This document shows, one piece after another, positions 12,137 through 23,500 of a stretch of DNA of 64,000 nucleotides. The notes beneath the pieces were generated by a model that saw nothing but the letters and a program-made list of their open reading frames with translations, made no database searches and was not told the origin of the DNA. Each line of letters begins with the position of its first letter. The stretch's first letter is position 1. Location: contig MNCI01007974.1 in the NCBI GenBank assembly GCA_015680685.1, positions 244,723 to 308,722 of the forward strand. Reading direction: 5' to 3'. The DNA comes from Gnetum montanum. Its lineage: Eukaryota > Streptophyta > Gnetopsida > Gnetales > Gnetaceae. The position numbers were made by a program, and so were the translations under genes.

Positions 12137-13283
12137 TGATGAGTGGTGAGATACCCCCTACACTCAACCATACAAACACAAGCGTTACACACGCGACCCA
12201 GTCGAACTCCGCAGATGGACTAGTTGTGGCATCTAGATAGTTAGCCTTAGGTCGCAGTTCGTTGTCTTCCCACCTAGACTAGTATTAACTTTTTCACATA
12301 TGGTTTAGTCCAGAGTGAGGTGTATGATGTGTTTTCTAATCTAATGCTACTCCTGAAGGCAATGGAAGATAATATTAACTAAGCTAAGAGAGAAGGGTGA
12401 GAGAGAATCTAAGCTAGCCTAAGTGCGATGAGCATCCGTTCCTTGATTATCCATACACATCCTAGACTTCACGCACAACTACTACTAGGATTACCAAGCG
12501 CAAATCCTAGGTACGCTACTAGGTTACCAAGTAGTCACACTTAAATGCTCATAATCAAGTCGTACTCATTCCGCATTTTAACATGAGTTTAAGGGTGAGA
12601 AGAGATTAACTAGGAAAGCAATAGATAACAATTAAATAATTAATTAAACTAAGTGAATGCTACAATGATGAAGTAATCTCGATCTTTATTGTCGGTCATG
12701 TGCATGTCCAAGTACGTCACACTCGAATAAAGGATGTCGTACAATGCCAATCATCCGTTCCTTGATTATCCGTACACATCTTGGACTTCATGCACAACTA
12801 CTACTAGGATTACCAAGCGCAAATCCTAGGTACGCTACTAGGTTACCAAGTAGTCACACTTAAATGCTCATAATCAAGTCGTACTCATTCCGCATTTTAA
12901 CATGAGTTTAAGGGTGAAAAGAGATTAACTAGGAAAGCAGTAGATAACAATTAAATAATTAATTAAACTAAGTGAATGCTACAATGATGAAGTAATCTCG
13001 ATCTTTATTGCCGGTCATGTGCGTGTCCAAGTACATCACACTCGAATAAAGGATGTCGTACAATGCCAATCACCACAGTGCGAGCATACACTAGAAAATA
13101 TTCTAACTCTGGAATGATAAAACTGCAAGATTCTAGCTAAGGGTCTAAATCTAAGTGCGAAACAAGGGAGAGGCTCTTCTTATTTATAGAACTGGTGGTG
13201 GGCTACAATATCATAGCCATTGTGATATCACGGCTATGATATCATAACAGCGATATCACAACCAAAAAATTCATAACTCATCA
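12137..13283 (-). repeat. 3' LTR of element B, enlarged by a tandem duplication
   Basis: TGATGAG...ACTCATCA edges, 1147 bp. Subtracting the 319-bp duplication inside it gives about 828 bp, in line with sister LTRs. The GATATC palindrome cluster is at about 13205-13262 and the minus-strand TATA box at about 13176-13186. Confidence 0.9.
12433..13070. repeat. 319-bp tandem duplication inside the LTR
   Basis: Unit 1 (12433-12751) and unit 2 (12752-13070) both start CATCCGTTCCTTGATTATCC and end GTACAATGCCAAT. They differ at only a few visible positions (for example CCATACACATCCTAG versus CCGTACACATCTTGG). Sister LTRs, including this element's own 5' LTR, have one unit. Confidence 0.95.
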
Positions 13284-13300
13284 TACCCCCACGACTGAAT
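13284..13300 (-). other. Polypurine tract of element B
   Basis: The minus strand reads CATTCAGTCGTGGGGGTA immediately before the LTR's TGATGAG. The same tract (TCAGTCATGGGGGTA) precedes the LTRs at 53231 and 62976. It would prime plus-strand DNA synthesis. Confidence 0.8.
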
Positions 13301-13439
13301 GAAAACTCGTCCTCGAGTTACAGAGAGAACAAGATCCATTGATTACATAGTGGATAGGTATGGGATTATTGACTAACTAGAATGGATTCATGCCACAGTG
13401 TGGAGTCAAAAAAAAATTAAGACACAACACAAAAGAATA

Positions 13440-14231
13440 TCCTATGATTATAAAATGGTGGAACTCATGTAGTTCCTAGTGGCAGTGGCTCCTCCATAGG
13501 TGTCTTTCCCTTTTCTTACACTCCAGGTCTTGGAATTTGATGGCGTTAAAGTATGGTTTGGAGTTTATCCTCTTGTAGGGCCTTGAGTGCCTTGGTGTGC
13601 ACATAAGTTTGTGCTTTTTCCATAAAGGCATCCCATTCAGCCTTCTCTTTTTCTTCTACCACCCTTTAATTCTCTGTCAATAGGTTATTAAGTTACTTGG
13701 TTCTGAAAGTGTCCAGCTGGTTCTGAGCAACCTTTGGCCCTATATTCAGAAGGTTTAATACTTCCAAAATGGCTTGAATAGAGAAATCAATAGTCACACC
13801 ACAATTGTTAACCATGGTGCCTTCTCCCTATTGTGCCAAAATTGGTACATCTCTCCTAGGTACCAAGCACTGCTTTTAGAGAGAGTAGGCCATAATGGGG
13901 ATCCTTTGAGGTGATCCCTAATGGCCTCAGGAGCTAACTCTACAAAATATTTGAAGTTCAATTCCAAAATCACCATAGTGAATGTGGACTTTTCATGGAT
14001 GGCCTAAACACAATCTTGGGGCAACATGAGATGTTGTCCCTGTTCAAGCGCTGCAGCAACTCCTCCTTCTACCTACCTAGACCGTATGGTAGGAGGATCT
14101 TCTTGATGAATCTTGAATGATTGTTCCTCCTATTCTTCATGTTATCCAACAGGACCTTATCTTCCACCTCTCCGAGATTTCTTGCTTCCACCTTGAGTAG
14201 GACCTTCCTGTTGTCCATGTTTTATGGCCAT
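13440..14231 (-). pseudogene. ORF3 of element B (third ORF of Athila-like elements), degenerate
   Basis: The ATG (14231-14229) follows directly on a splice-acceptor-like TGTGTGATTGCAG. The first residues (MAIKHGQQEGPTQGG...) resemble the ORF3 start at 59889 in the plus-strand element (MAPRLKRQQE.GPSQ). An open 60-residue piece lies at 13976-13794. Stops break the rest and the ORF is much shorter than the 2.8-kb version at 59889-62720. It lies between the internal promoter-like module and the polypurine tract, the place where Athila-type elements keep their so-called env-like gene. I see no signal peptide or membrane segment, so no envelope role is claimed. Confidence 0.55.
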
Positions 14232-14703
14232 CTGCAATCACACAGGCCAAGCATTAGTAAGGTTGTTTTTGAAGTTAAGTTATACCTTACTACTTGCCTA
14301 AATTAATTCATTCATGTTATCTTCATGTGATATTGGTCAAAAGATTGTAATAATGGGTCCTTTTTACTGAGGTGGTTTTTCAATTTTAATTTCCCGGTAT
14401 ACCTAAGGGTTAAATGATTTTTAGGCACAATTATTCTAAGTGTTATAGTTAATTACCCTAGATTATGTCCTTCGGGCAATGATAAATTCCAAAACATTTA
14501 AGTGCTATTCGGCAAGTGTCCCTCCCCATGACTACGCTAAACACTCCGGGTTCAAGCAGGTTCAAACGAAATTAAAATCGGAGTACCAACGAGCGAGATA
14601 TAGTTAGAAAAGCAAGGGTCACTCAATTGTAATTTGTAGAGAAAAAATTTGAAAACTCCCCCATGTAAATGGAAAAAATGATGCTAAGTGTTTCGAGGGG
14701 TCA

Positions 14704-14790
14704 CCTATTTATAGGTTTGGAGGGACGCGATATCGCGTATGCAATATCATGTCGACCACAATATCACGTACGCGATATCACGACCCTAGT
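14704..14790 (-). promoter_or_regulatory. Internal GATATC palindrome array plus TATA box upstream of ORF3
   Basis: On the minus strand four GATATC/GATATT words, with CGCGTACG-type palindromic spacers, run from about 14783 to 14727. They are followed by a strong TATA (CCTATAAATAGG, near 14704-14715). The arrangement copies the U3 layout of the family LTR but sits inside the element, about 475 bp before the ORF3 ATG. Promoter function is inferred. Confidence 0.55.
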
Positions 14791-14869
14791 GACATTGGGC
14801 ACCACAATAAAATACCAAATTTTTGAAGATTTTTTTTAAATCAACGGTGTAACTGAGGACATTAGGCTA

Positions 14870-16100
14870 TTGTCAAGGGGTTCTTAGTTAATTAGATGGT
14901 TTTAAAGGCATGAATAATGATCTATGGGTTTCATGAATAAAACCTTGGATGGGAGAAAAAGGCTATGTGATAAGTGAAGGGATAATAATAGGGAAAGAAC
15001 GTTATGAAAAATTATGTTGAGGGTCAGAAATGATGTGTGTGAGCTATTTCATAAGTGAAGACTACACAAGTGGGTCCTCCCCAAAGCAGGTTTCAACCTA
15101 TAATGCCCTTGTGTAACCACACTTAAAGTGCCTGTGGGCACTAGAAGGGTTAGATGTAATCTACACTAATTCCACAAAACACACACATGTAATTATAACT
15201 GAAATGAGGTAAGAATTCTATGTTACACATGACATGAGCTACAATTACACGAATAGTGAGATGAGACGAAGTATAGAAGGGATCGTAGAGATTGGGACAT
15301 GAGGTGACTAACCAAGGGCATAGTGAATCCTACATGTAAAGCATGATTAATGTGTCATTAACCCGTCATTCCAAGATCAGGACCAAGTCCATTCCTCTAA
15401 TCAGTGACATCGCATTGTTTCATCCCATGATGAGCAACTATGAGAGTACCATAACAAAAAGGCGTATGATCACTTGGCATTTTGTTCAAGGGATGAGTGA
15501 TTTTTGTTTTGTGGCACTTTATTTTTTTTTTCAATACTGAATCCAGAGAAGCCGCCAACCTTCAGGCATGGGTGCATGTCTCTCTAGTGGGACCCCCTAG
15601 AATAGCTTTGGATTTTTGAGTGCCCTTTTGATTACTCTTACTCCCATTTTTCATTAGATTTACAAGGATCTTAGTATGACCACGTTGCATGATAACACCC
15701 ACAGATGTCATCAAAGAGAATCTGCAAATCCCTTGGATGTCACACCCTAATCATTTCCTCTTGGTCCATCCTTCTTCATTTTGGGTACAATGAACACAAA
15801 ATTAATTTTAAGTTTTAAAAATGTCAAGAATATCACTGTACCCTTGAACCGAGCCTCTTATTTGTAGAGTGGATGAGTGGGTGTAATGGGCTCACTGTTC
15901 CAAATAATTGATTGCTTGAGACTCGATAACATAGAACACACCTCAACCAACGATCCACATGAGTGTTTTATTCATAGACGAGATTACTTATAAAAAACAC
16001 ATAAAAGGACAAAAAGACAAAAATATAAAAAAGATAAAACAAGAAATTTAAAAACAAAAAACTACAAACAAAAAGTTGTAAAATTAAAGAAAATAAAAAG
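14870..16100 (-). other. Athila-like spacer between gag and ORF3, non-coding
   Basis: No believable coding sequence. On the minus strand it carries the family spacer block GTGCCCAC...GGGCAT...CTTTGGGGAGGACCCACT (15145-15070). A second block (15330-15470) matches 39590-39680. Gag is joined straight to this spacer, so the whole pol region is absent rather than merely broken. Confidence 0.6.
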
Positions 16101-16235
16101 TGGTTATTAATCCTACTTGCTATTAGACTGGGGGATATCCCTCATAGCTAAACGATTGAGGATGGCAAGGATTAATAAATGATGATGGGGATCCTTGCAT
16201 GTTGGAAATATTGGGGCCCGATCATACTTACCCCA

Positions 16236-17986
16236 TCAGGTTTCACACACTTGATTATAATAAGCAGAGTGAGGAAATTTATATGATGTAGTTCCCAGAT
16301 AATGAGTTGACCCACTATGATATTTGGAACCGTTAGATGGTATGCAAGGATCAGGATGTTGCCTTCCATGATTGTGTTCATAGGGCCTTATGGTTGTTGG
16401 AGTGTTAGTTGGTGGCCCTAATGAGATTACATGAGGCGTTGGGTTCGAAGATAAGGGTGCACCACAGTGTGGGACTTGTGCTGAGCTGGAGGATGCAGTG
16501 GCCTTGGAATTGTGTTGTCTCTTCCTAGGATCATTTCTAAAGAAGGGACGTCTTCGATGTTGCTGAGGTCTATCACCGCTGTTGGAACCAATAGCACAAG
16601 TAACGTTCGTGGGTTGTTGTTGTGGTGTAGATACCTTAGGAACAGTTGGTGGTGATGTAGAAGGAGGGAAAGGATGAGAATGTTGAAAATTGGGAGAAGT
16701 GTAAGATGCACAAGGTGGTGGTGGTGTTGAGGACATGGCCTGATAGTATTGTAGAGAATGGTAATGTGGTGAGATAGAGTATGTTGGCCCAATTGGAGAA
16801 ACAGGATGTTGAACTAGATAAGTGTTTAGATTCGGACAATATGAAGGGTGTCTTCAGTTTAGGGGTGGATTCCCCCATGACTGGGATTTTTGCCATTGTG
16901 ATAGAACACAGTATCTCTGTATGAACTCTAGATGTAACGTATTTCCCCAATGCTCATATAAATGTGACAAGATTAGGCATTGGCCCTTGGGGTGATCGTA
17001 CAGGCAAATGTTACATTCATACGTATGATTGGCAGTTGAGCTCTTATTTTCTTTATTCCTTCTTTCTAAATGTCTAGTAATATTTTGTCCTGCTTCTTGG
17101 GTTGTCAAAACTCTATCTCCAATAATATTGATAAATTCTCCACACATTTTATACATCCATTCCAACATCTTATTGATCTTTGCCTCGACTTCTTCTAATG
17201 ATTGTTGTACTGGCAAAGATGGTTCTTTCTCCTTGTGATAGGTTGATCTCTCCTTTTTATGATCATGGACCTTTGTTAAGTTAAGATTTTGATCTTGTTG
17301 ATGTTTTTCAATACTCTCCCATCTAGCCATTTCTCCTTCTCCTCTTGCTACCCACTTAATAAGCTCTTGTAATTGATGGGTTCGTAGTTCGTATAGTTTT
17401 CCTTGGGCATACATCCCTAGGGTCTTTCTTGTTTCATCACGAAGCCCATCAATGATATGGTACATTAGCCTTTCTTTGGAGAACTCATGCCCTGGACAGT
17501 TGTTTAACAATGCATAATATCTTTCTAAGGCCATGTCCAAGGGTTCATGTTGTGCTTGTTTCCACTCTTGGATTTGTTTCCTCAAGGTCGATACTCCTGC
17601 ATAGGTTTGATATCTTTCATTAAAGACTTCTACCATTGTTGGCCAACATTGTATTGAATTTGGTTTTAACGATCTATATCATACTTTTGCTTGGCCAACG
17701 AGTGTCATAGGGAAGAGCTTGAGTTTTTGCCAACTATTATCAATGTTGTTTCATGCACAGGCATCGTGGAAGACTTGTAGAAGTTGATGTGGATCTGAGT
17801 CATAGCCTCCTGAGAAATTAGGGAAGTTGTTTAAATCGAGCCTAGGTAGACGTCTCTCTTTACAATGCCTACAAGAGATTTGAACAGCCTCTTGTATAGG
17901 CGTTAGGCTCTTAGTGGCCAACAGGGGGTCATTGTCATCAGGTAAGTTATGCTTTCGTGTGTTGGGACGATGTTGTCTTTGTTTAT
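16236..17986 (-). pseudogene. Athila-like gag of element B
   Basis: A 260-residue open segment (17636-16854) contains the retrotransposon gag core: FNERYQTY, LRKQIQEWKQ, EPLDMALERYY, CPGHEFSKERL, IDGLRDETRKTLGMY. A lysine/glutamate-rich stretch and the knuckle CNICLYDHPKGQC (C-x2-C-x3-H-x4-C, one residue shorter than the classical CCHC) follow. A proline/glutamine-rich tail continues to about 16236 in shifted frames. Gag would package RNA. The N-terminal 500-600 bp seen in element A (2552 to about 2130) are missing because of the deletion joining this gag to the LTR at 17987-17992. Confidence 0.85.
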
Positions 17987-18748
17987 GTTGGCCTTAGGTC
18001 GCAGTTTGTTGTCTTCCCACCTGAACTAGTATTAGCTTTGTCACGTATGGTTTAGTCCAAAGTGAGGTGTATGATGTGTTTTCTAATCTAATGCTACTCC
18101 TGAAGGCAATGGAAGATAATATTAACTAAGCTAAGAGAGAAGGGTGAGAGAGAATCTAAGCTAGCCTAAGTGCGATGAGCATTCGTTCCTTGATTATCTA
18201 TACACATCTTGGACTTCGTGCATGACTACTGCTAGGATTACCAAGCGCAAATCCTAGGTACGCTACTGGGTTACCAAGTAGTCACATTTAAATGCTCGTA
18301 ATCAAGTCGTACTCATTCCATGTTTTAACATGAGTTTAAGGGTGAGAAGAGATTAACTAAGAAAGTAGTAAATAACAATTAAATAATTAATTAAACTAAG
18401 TGAATGCTGCAATGATGAAGTAATCTCGATCTTTCTTGCCGATCATGTGCGTGTCCAAGTACGTCACACTCGAATAAAGGATGTCATACAATTACAATCA
18501 CCACCGGGCATACATTGGGAAATATTCTAACTCTGAAATGATAAAATTGCAAGAGTCTAGCTAAGGGTCTAAATCTAAGTGTGAAACAAGGGAGAGCCAC
18601 CTCTTATTTATAGAACTAGCGGCAGGCTGTGATATAATGTGATATCGTAGCCCATGCGATAACATGACTATGATATCACGACAGCAATATCACAGCCACT
18701 GTGATATCACGACTGTGATATCACAACCAGCAAATTCATGACTCATGA
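17987..18748 (-). repeat. 5' LTR of element B, U5 end deleted
   Basis: The right edge reads ACTCATGA (family ACTCATCA with one change), followed by the CATAT target duplication. The GATATC array is at about 18630-18727 and a TATA sequence at about 18601-18611 on the minus strand. The left, U5-side end is missing: LTR sequence joins gag at GTTGGC (17987-17992). The LTR 3' part, primer site and gag start are gone. Confidence 0.88.
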
Positions 18749-18759
18749 CATATATAAAA

Positions 18760-19874
18760 TCCATAGTATCTAAGTTATGCAATTATTAAAACACTATTGC
18801 TACAACCTTTTCTAAGAAAAATGAAGATAAGATAACTCATGTTACAATTTTTATAATATCATGTTAATTATATGCAATGGAAAAAAAATGAAAAGAGATC
18901 ATTTATAAAGAATTTGAGCTCAAGTTTTCAAATTTTTTATCTTAGTTTTATCAAGTTTTTCCTTGGTATGAAAATATTACAAAGTGATAAAAGAATTTGT
19001 CTTACTTGAAGAAAATATGTCAAGAGTCTTCTTCAAAGATTAAACATGGTAGATGCTCATCTTGATATCATTCTATATCTTAAAACAAAATTTAAGTTAG
19101 AATTATGATACTAAACTTGTTGATATGACAAAGGACACAAGTTTAGTTGGTAGTCTTATTTATATATTTTTCTATTACTGGACCTAATATAAAATATGTA
19201 GTAAGTGTTTTATCTATTCAAGTATATGCAAACAATACATGAAAGCTATTCAAATATAACCCTAGTGCATTTAAATACTAAAATAACACTAAAAACTTAG
19301 GGCTTGTTTATAAAAGAAATAAAAGATTTTAAATAAATGCATATTTAGACTTTGATAGTGCCAAAGATGTAGTTGTATCTCATTCTACATCAAGATAGCT
19401 TCAATTTTTTAGAGCTTCACTTATTACATGGAAGTATATTTAAAAAAAAAAAAAAGGCAACTACTTCTTTAGCTAAGGTAGAGTATATAGTTGTGTTAGA
19501 AGTTAACAAAGAAATAATTTACTTAAAAGAAAGCTTATTGATATCATTGACTTGCCATTCAAAGAAAGAATATCAATATATATTATTAAGCAAATCATAA
19601 TTAAAATAGTTTAAAATGAGGTGCATTATGATAGGACAAAGCATTTCTGCTTATAGGTCCATATGATAGAGAATTGATTCAGATGCATTTTTGTTGATTT
19701 AGTTGATATTAGTATTGGTGAAATCAAAGATATAATGATCAAGCCTCTTGGTGAGAAAAATATTCAAAGTTCTAAACACTATTTTGAAATTCTATTTTTG
19801 GTTTCCTACATTGCTTGAGGAGATATTCAAAAGCCTTCTTGTTTCACATGAAATTTACCATTAGAGGTGGAATT
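18760..19874 (+). pseudogene. Ty1/copia pol 3' part (RT end and RNase H), degenerate
   Basis: Plus-strand translation, with several stops and shifts, shows copia landmarks in order. An FLGMK-like piece (about 18955-18975) is followed by a QRKYV-like piece, LVGSLIY (about 19145), and RNase H around 19420-19530 (HGSIFKKKKKATTSLA, then VEYIV, EVNKEIIYLKESL). A 3' tail then leads to a polypurine tract, AGAGGTGGAATT, at 19863-19874. Confidence 0.75.
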
Positions 19875-20249
19875 TGTTAACAGAAGTGTATTGGTCTTCC
19901 GTGGTCAGTTTCTCCCTACTTCTACCATTGGCAAATTCCATTTGTGTCTATTGCCACTCATCCTCCAATCTGAGAATTTCTTGACTTATTCTACGGTTGT
20001 TCTTTCTCATTGACAGCAACCCAGTTACTGTAAATTCACGCGCTCCGCCTCATTATGTATTCTGTCTTCTTATGCTGGCTCATTTAATGTCTTTGCTCTG
20101 TCTCTTTGTTCAGTGTTCAGTCACAAAGTTTATTTTCTTAATTTATGAATAAGTCTGAGTGGATGGTAACTCCTATTTTGGCTCTTTTGGATTTCATTGT
20201 TATAAAGACCATAATCACCTTTTGTTTTGGTTAAAAATGCAATGTAACA
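19875..20249 (+). repeat. Probable Ty1/copia 3' LTR
   Basis: It starts TGTTAACAG directly after the polypurine tract. A plausible end is AATGTAACA near 20249, which would make a LTR of about 375 bp. There is no second LTR in the window to confirm the right edge. Confidence 0.5.
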
Positions 20250-20509
20250 TGTATGAAAATAAGTTGTATTGATTATAATGATCATGAACAATAAATTGCT
20301 AAGCATGTCTATTCTTCATGATTTTTATTCTCCAGCCTTGAAGAAATTATACAAAGTAGACCAGATTTACAATGACGTCTGTCTTAGAATTGAAGTGGCA
20401 TATTATCTCACCGGTAGCTGAAAGCCTGAAACCTTTCTATAAGTGGGTTTAGATACTTTGGGAAAAAATGGAGCATCAGAACTAATGACCTATATAAGAA
20501 TACTAAGAT

Positions 20510-23500
20510 TTAGATGAGATATTGATTTGAATATCCCAACCAATACAATGCTTTTCTACATATGTTCAACTGATGGAAAATTCGCACCAGCCGTAGCTTG
20601 AAATAGTCCAATGAAACAAACCACTTGTTTAATCCTTTGCACGATTTCATGTTTTGTTCTTGGAAGGTTTGAAACATATGCCTTCCATGATGTTTGTCTA
20701 ATTCGCTCTCTCCCATCCTTTGAATCGTTAATGTCTCTAATGCCAACTTTATCAAAATAAAATTCAAAAATATCTTAGATTTGCCTCTCAAAAATAACTA
20801 AAACTATAATATAGAATTTCATAATGAAAAATTTGGTAATATAGATGACGCTACGTACCTGCTCAACAGTATCATTGACAATAATGCTTCCAGAGGAAGT
20901 GGAAGTGATAAATGAATCAACAAGGAGTTTGTTGTTGGTGAAGACATATATGGAGTTTGCGATAGGTCTTGTATTGATAAATTCTACAGCCTCCTCTAAG
21001 ATTGATAGCTGAATATGTAATTACATTGCAATCAGTTCATCATCAGGAAGTAGGTAGAAATTGTTTCTGCGTGAATGTGAATAATAGAACCAAAGTTAAA
21101 GACCACTTAATGAGGCATATGTGCCTACCGTTATTATAGGAAGCAACGGTCCGAAAATCTCCTGTGTCATGATATCTGATGCTAGAGGAGGATTCAACAG
21201 TATGGTAGGCTGTATGTATCTGTTTTCAGGAAATCAGATTAAATCCTCAAAACAGTAGAATAATTGAATAAAACATGCTTGAGATATCCATTAGAAAAAA
21301 CCTCAAATAAAATGGGGAAAAAAACAAAACAAAAGGATTTCAGGGAGAGTTGGGTATTTGTTTCTGCTGGCGCTTACAGCTTCTTTTCATCATGGCGGCC
21401 TCCATAGACTATGGAATCAGAAACTGAGACATCTTCCAGGAATCCCAGAAGTCTACGAAAATGAGCAGCATTTATAATTCTGCACAGATACCCATTTTCT
21501 GTGGGGTCCTTCCCGAAGAATTTGTCTATGGTGAACTTCAGCGCAGCTAGCTGCATGAGCATTCACAACTTTAAACAACTACGGCAACGTAACCCAACTT
21601 GTTTAGTTAATCACACAAGAAAGACATGAAATTGGTTACGTTGCCAAAGAACAGAGAGATAAATGAATTACAAGATCATCTGCAAAATCTTGGTGCACCA
21701 GAATACAGTTGGGAGCATGGCAGGATTGGCCATTGTTGGAGCCCCACTTGCCTAAAGTAATTCTCCTTGCAGCAGTCTGCATAAACATTAAAGAATCATT
21801 ATTTAGAGGTTTAATGCTTATGTTGTTAAACAGGTTTTAGGAGGGTCGATTGATAAGTAAAAGCTTAATTGCTTAGGCTCAAATCCAAGTCTTATAAGTA
21901 TCTATGAGGTATTAACTCAATGATAAGAGCCCTAGGATAGAAACCCTAACCCATAACTTAGATTCCAATGCACCATACCATATAGAAGACTCTAATGTTT
22001 TGCTCATTTACTAAGTAATGAACCTTTCATTATGACTCTTGTTTCTACATGTAAGTTAAAGGTTGTTTTCTCTTAGATGGTAAGGTTCTAGGTTTTGCAT
22101 TAATAAACTAAAATAAAACACAATTTTTAATTTATAAACATCAAACAATATAAATGTAAATCAACCAGAATGAATGATCATTTGAAACCAAAATGATAAC
22201 AAGGTTCCTTCATTAGTAAAGTCTAGGTTAGTATTGACAAATTAAAATATAACACTATTCATAATTTTTAAATTTTAAATACTATAAATATTAATTGAAG
22301 ATAAAACTGAAATCCTAATTTGTTTTGAAACCTACATATGATATGAGTTTTTAAAACATCATTAAGAAAATTACTAAATGTTCTTGGTATTATTTGGAAT
22401 AAATCTACTAACTTTGCAAAAGTAAGACATTACATGAAAATGTAGAAATACACACACACTAAGATCCAGCTTAGCTCAACCACATGAAATTAGGTTAATC
22501 TTTCATGTATTCACCCATAACCCTTTCAAAATATTAAACAATGGTGGGATGTAATAGCCCTTTTAAAATAATAAATAATGGCAAGGTGTTTTTTACTAAG
22601 TGTTAAGGTGTATGTTAAAGAACTTAGAAAAAAACCTATATGATTTGTTATTGACACCCAATTAGTGCTTGGTCAATTTGTAGAGTCTATTTTTATTTTT
22701 CATTAAAATGTAATATCTTTCAAATTTGAACATAATACAATTTTATTTCATCTAGAAAAAAAATAAAAAACTTTCACGATTAAGGCTCGATCACATGTCA
22801 TGGTTTTTGGTTGGTATGGTTAACCATGGCCATTTGATTGGCCAAGCTATACACCTGCAAACCTCCACACAACTTAACATTATTTCTTTTACAAAGCCAT
22901 GGTCTTTGATAAATAATTTCAGTTGAAGATGGGGTCTATTATTTGTCACATGAAGGCTCACCATCATGTGAAACTAAAATTAATTGTCAAAGACCATGGC
23001 TTTGCAAAAGAAACAACCATAAATTGTATGGTCGATTGTAAGTATACAGCTAGGCTTGGCCTGGCCAGTCAAATAGCCATGGTTAGCCATACTAACCAAA
23101 AAATCAAAAAATCATGACATTTGTCCCAGCCCTGATTATTGAATCTCCCATGATGACCCTTTTAAGAAATGTTGAAGTAACAAATACTTAAAAGAGTGTT
23201 TAGCATAATAATAATAACGACGACCAGAAGTTCATGGGTGGTGGTGAGAGAGGCGACGTCAACGACGGCAACGCAGGTGGCGGGAGTGCCATGGCCAAGG
23301 CCAACCACCGTCACGGGCGTTACGTACACGTGGAGGGAGGCGGCGTCCATGACGTCATGCACGTCCACGTCAGCCTCGGCCGCTGCCACGCTGGGCATGC
23401 ACGTACCGCCCACGAATATGCGCTGCCACCTGCGCTTGTGTAGCCACGTGGCAGCGTCGCCTTCCTCCTCGCACGCCACGTGGACAGCATCACTGTCCAC

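Larger units (their letters stand above)
12137..18748 (-). mobile_element. Element B: complete non-autonomous Athila-like retrotransposon, gag + ORF3, no pol
   Basis: The insertion is bounded by LTRs in the same orientation and by a 5-bp target duplication CATAT (12132-12136 and 18749-18753). On the minus strand the order is truncated 5' LTR (18748-17987), gag (to about 16236), spacer (about 16100-14870), internal palindrome array with TATA (14790-14704), ORF3 (14231-13440), polypurine tract (13300-13284) and 3' LTR (13283-12137). I find no protease, RT, RNase H or integrase motif in either strand. Gag and the adjoining spacer match element A at 1-2552, so the pol-less layout is shared by two copies. 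Movement would have needed pol from another element. Confidence 0.85.

Noticed and set aside
14121-14306. 61-residue plus-strand ORF
   Set aside because: It is antisense to the ORF3 start of element B and has no recognisable feature.
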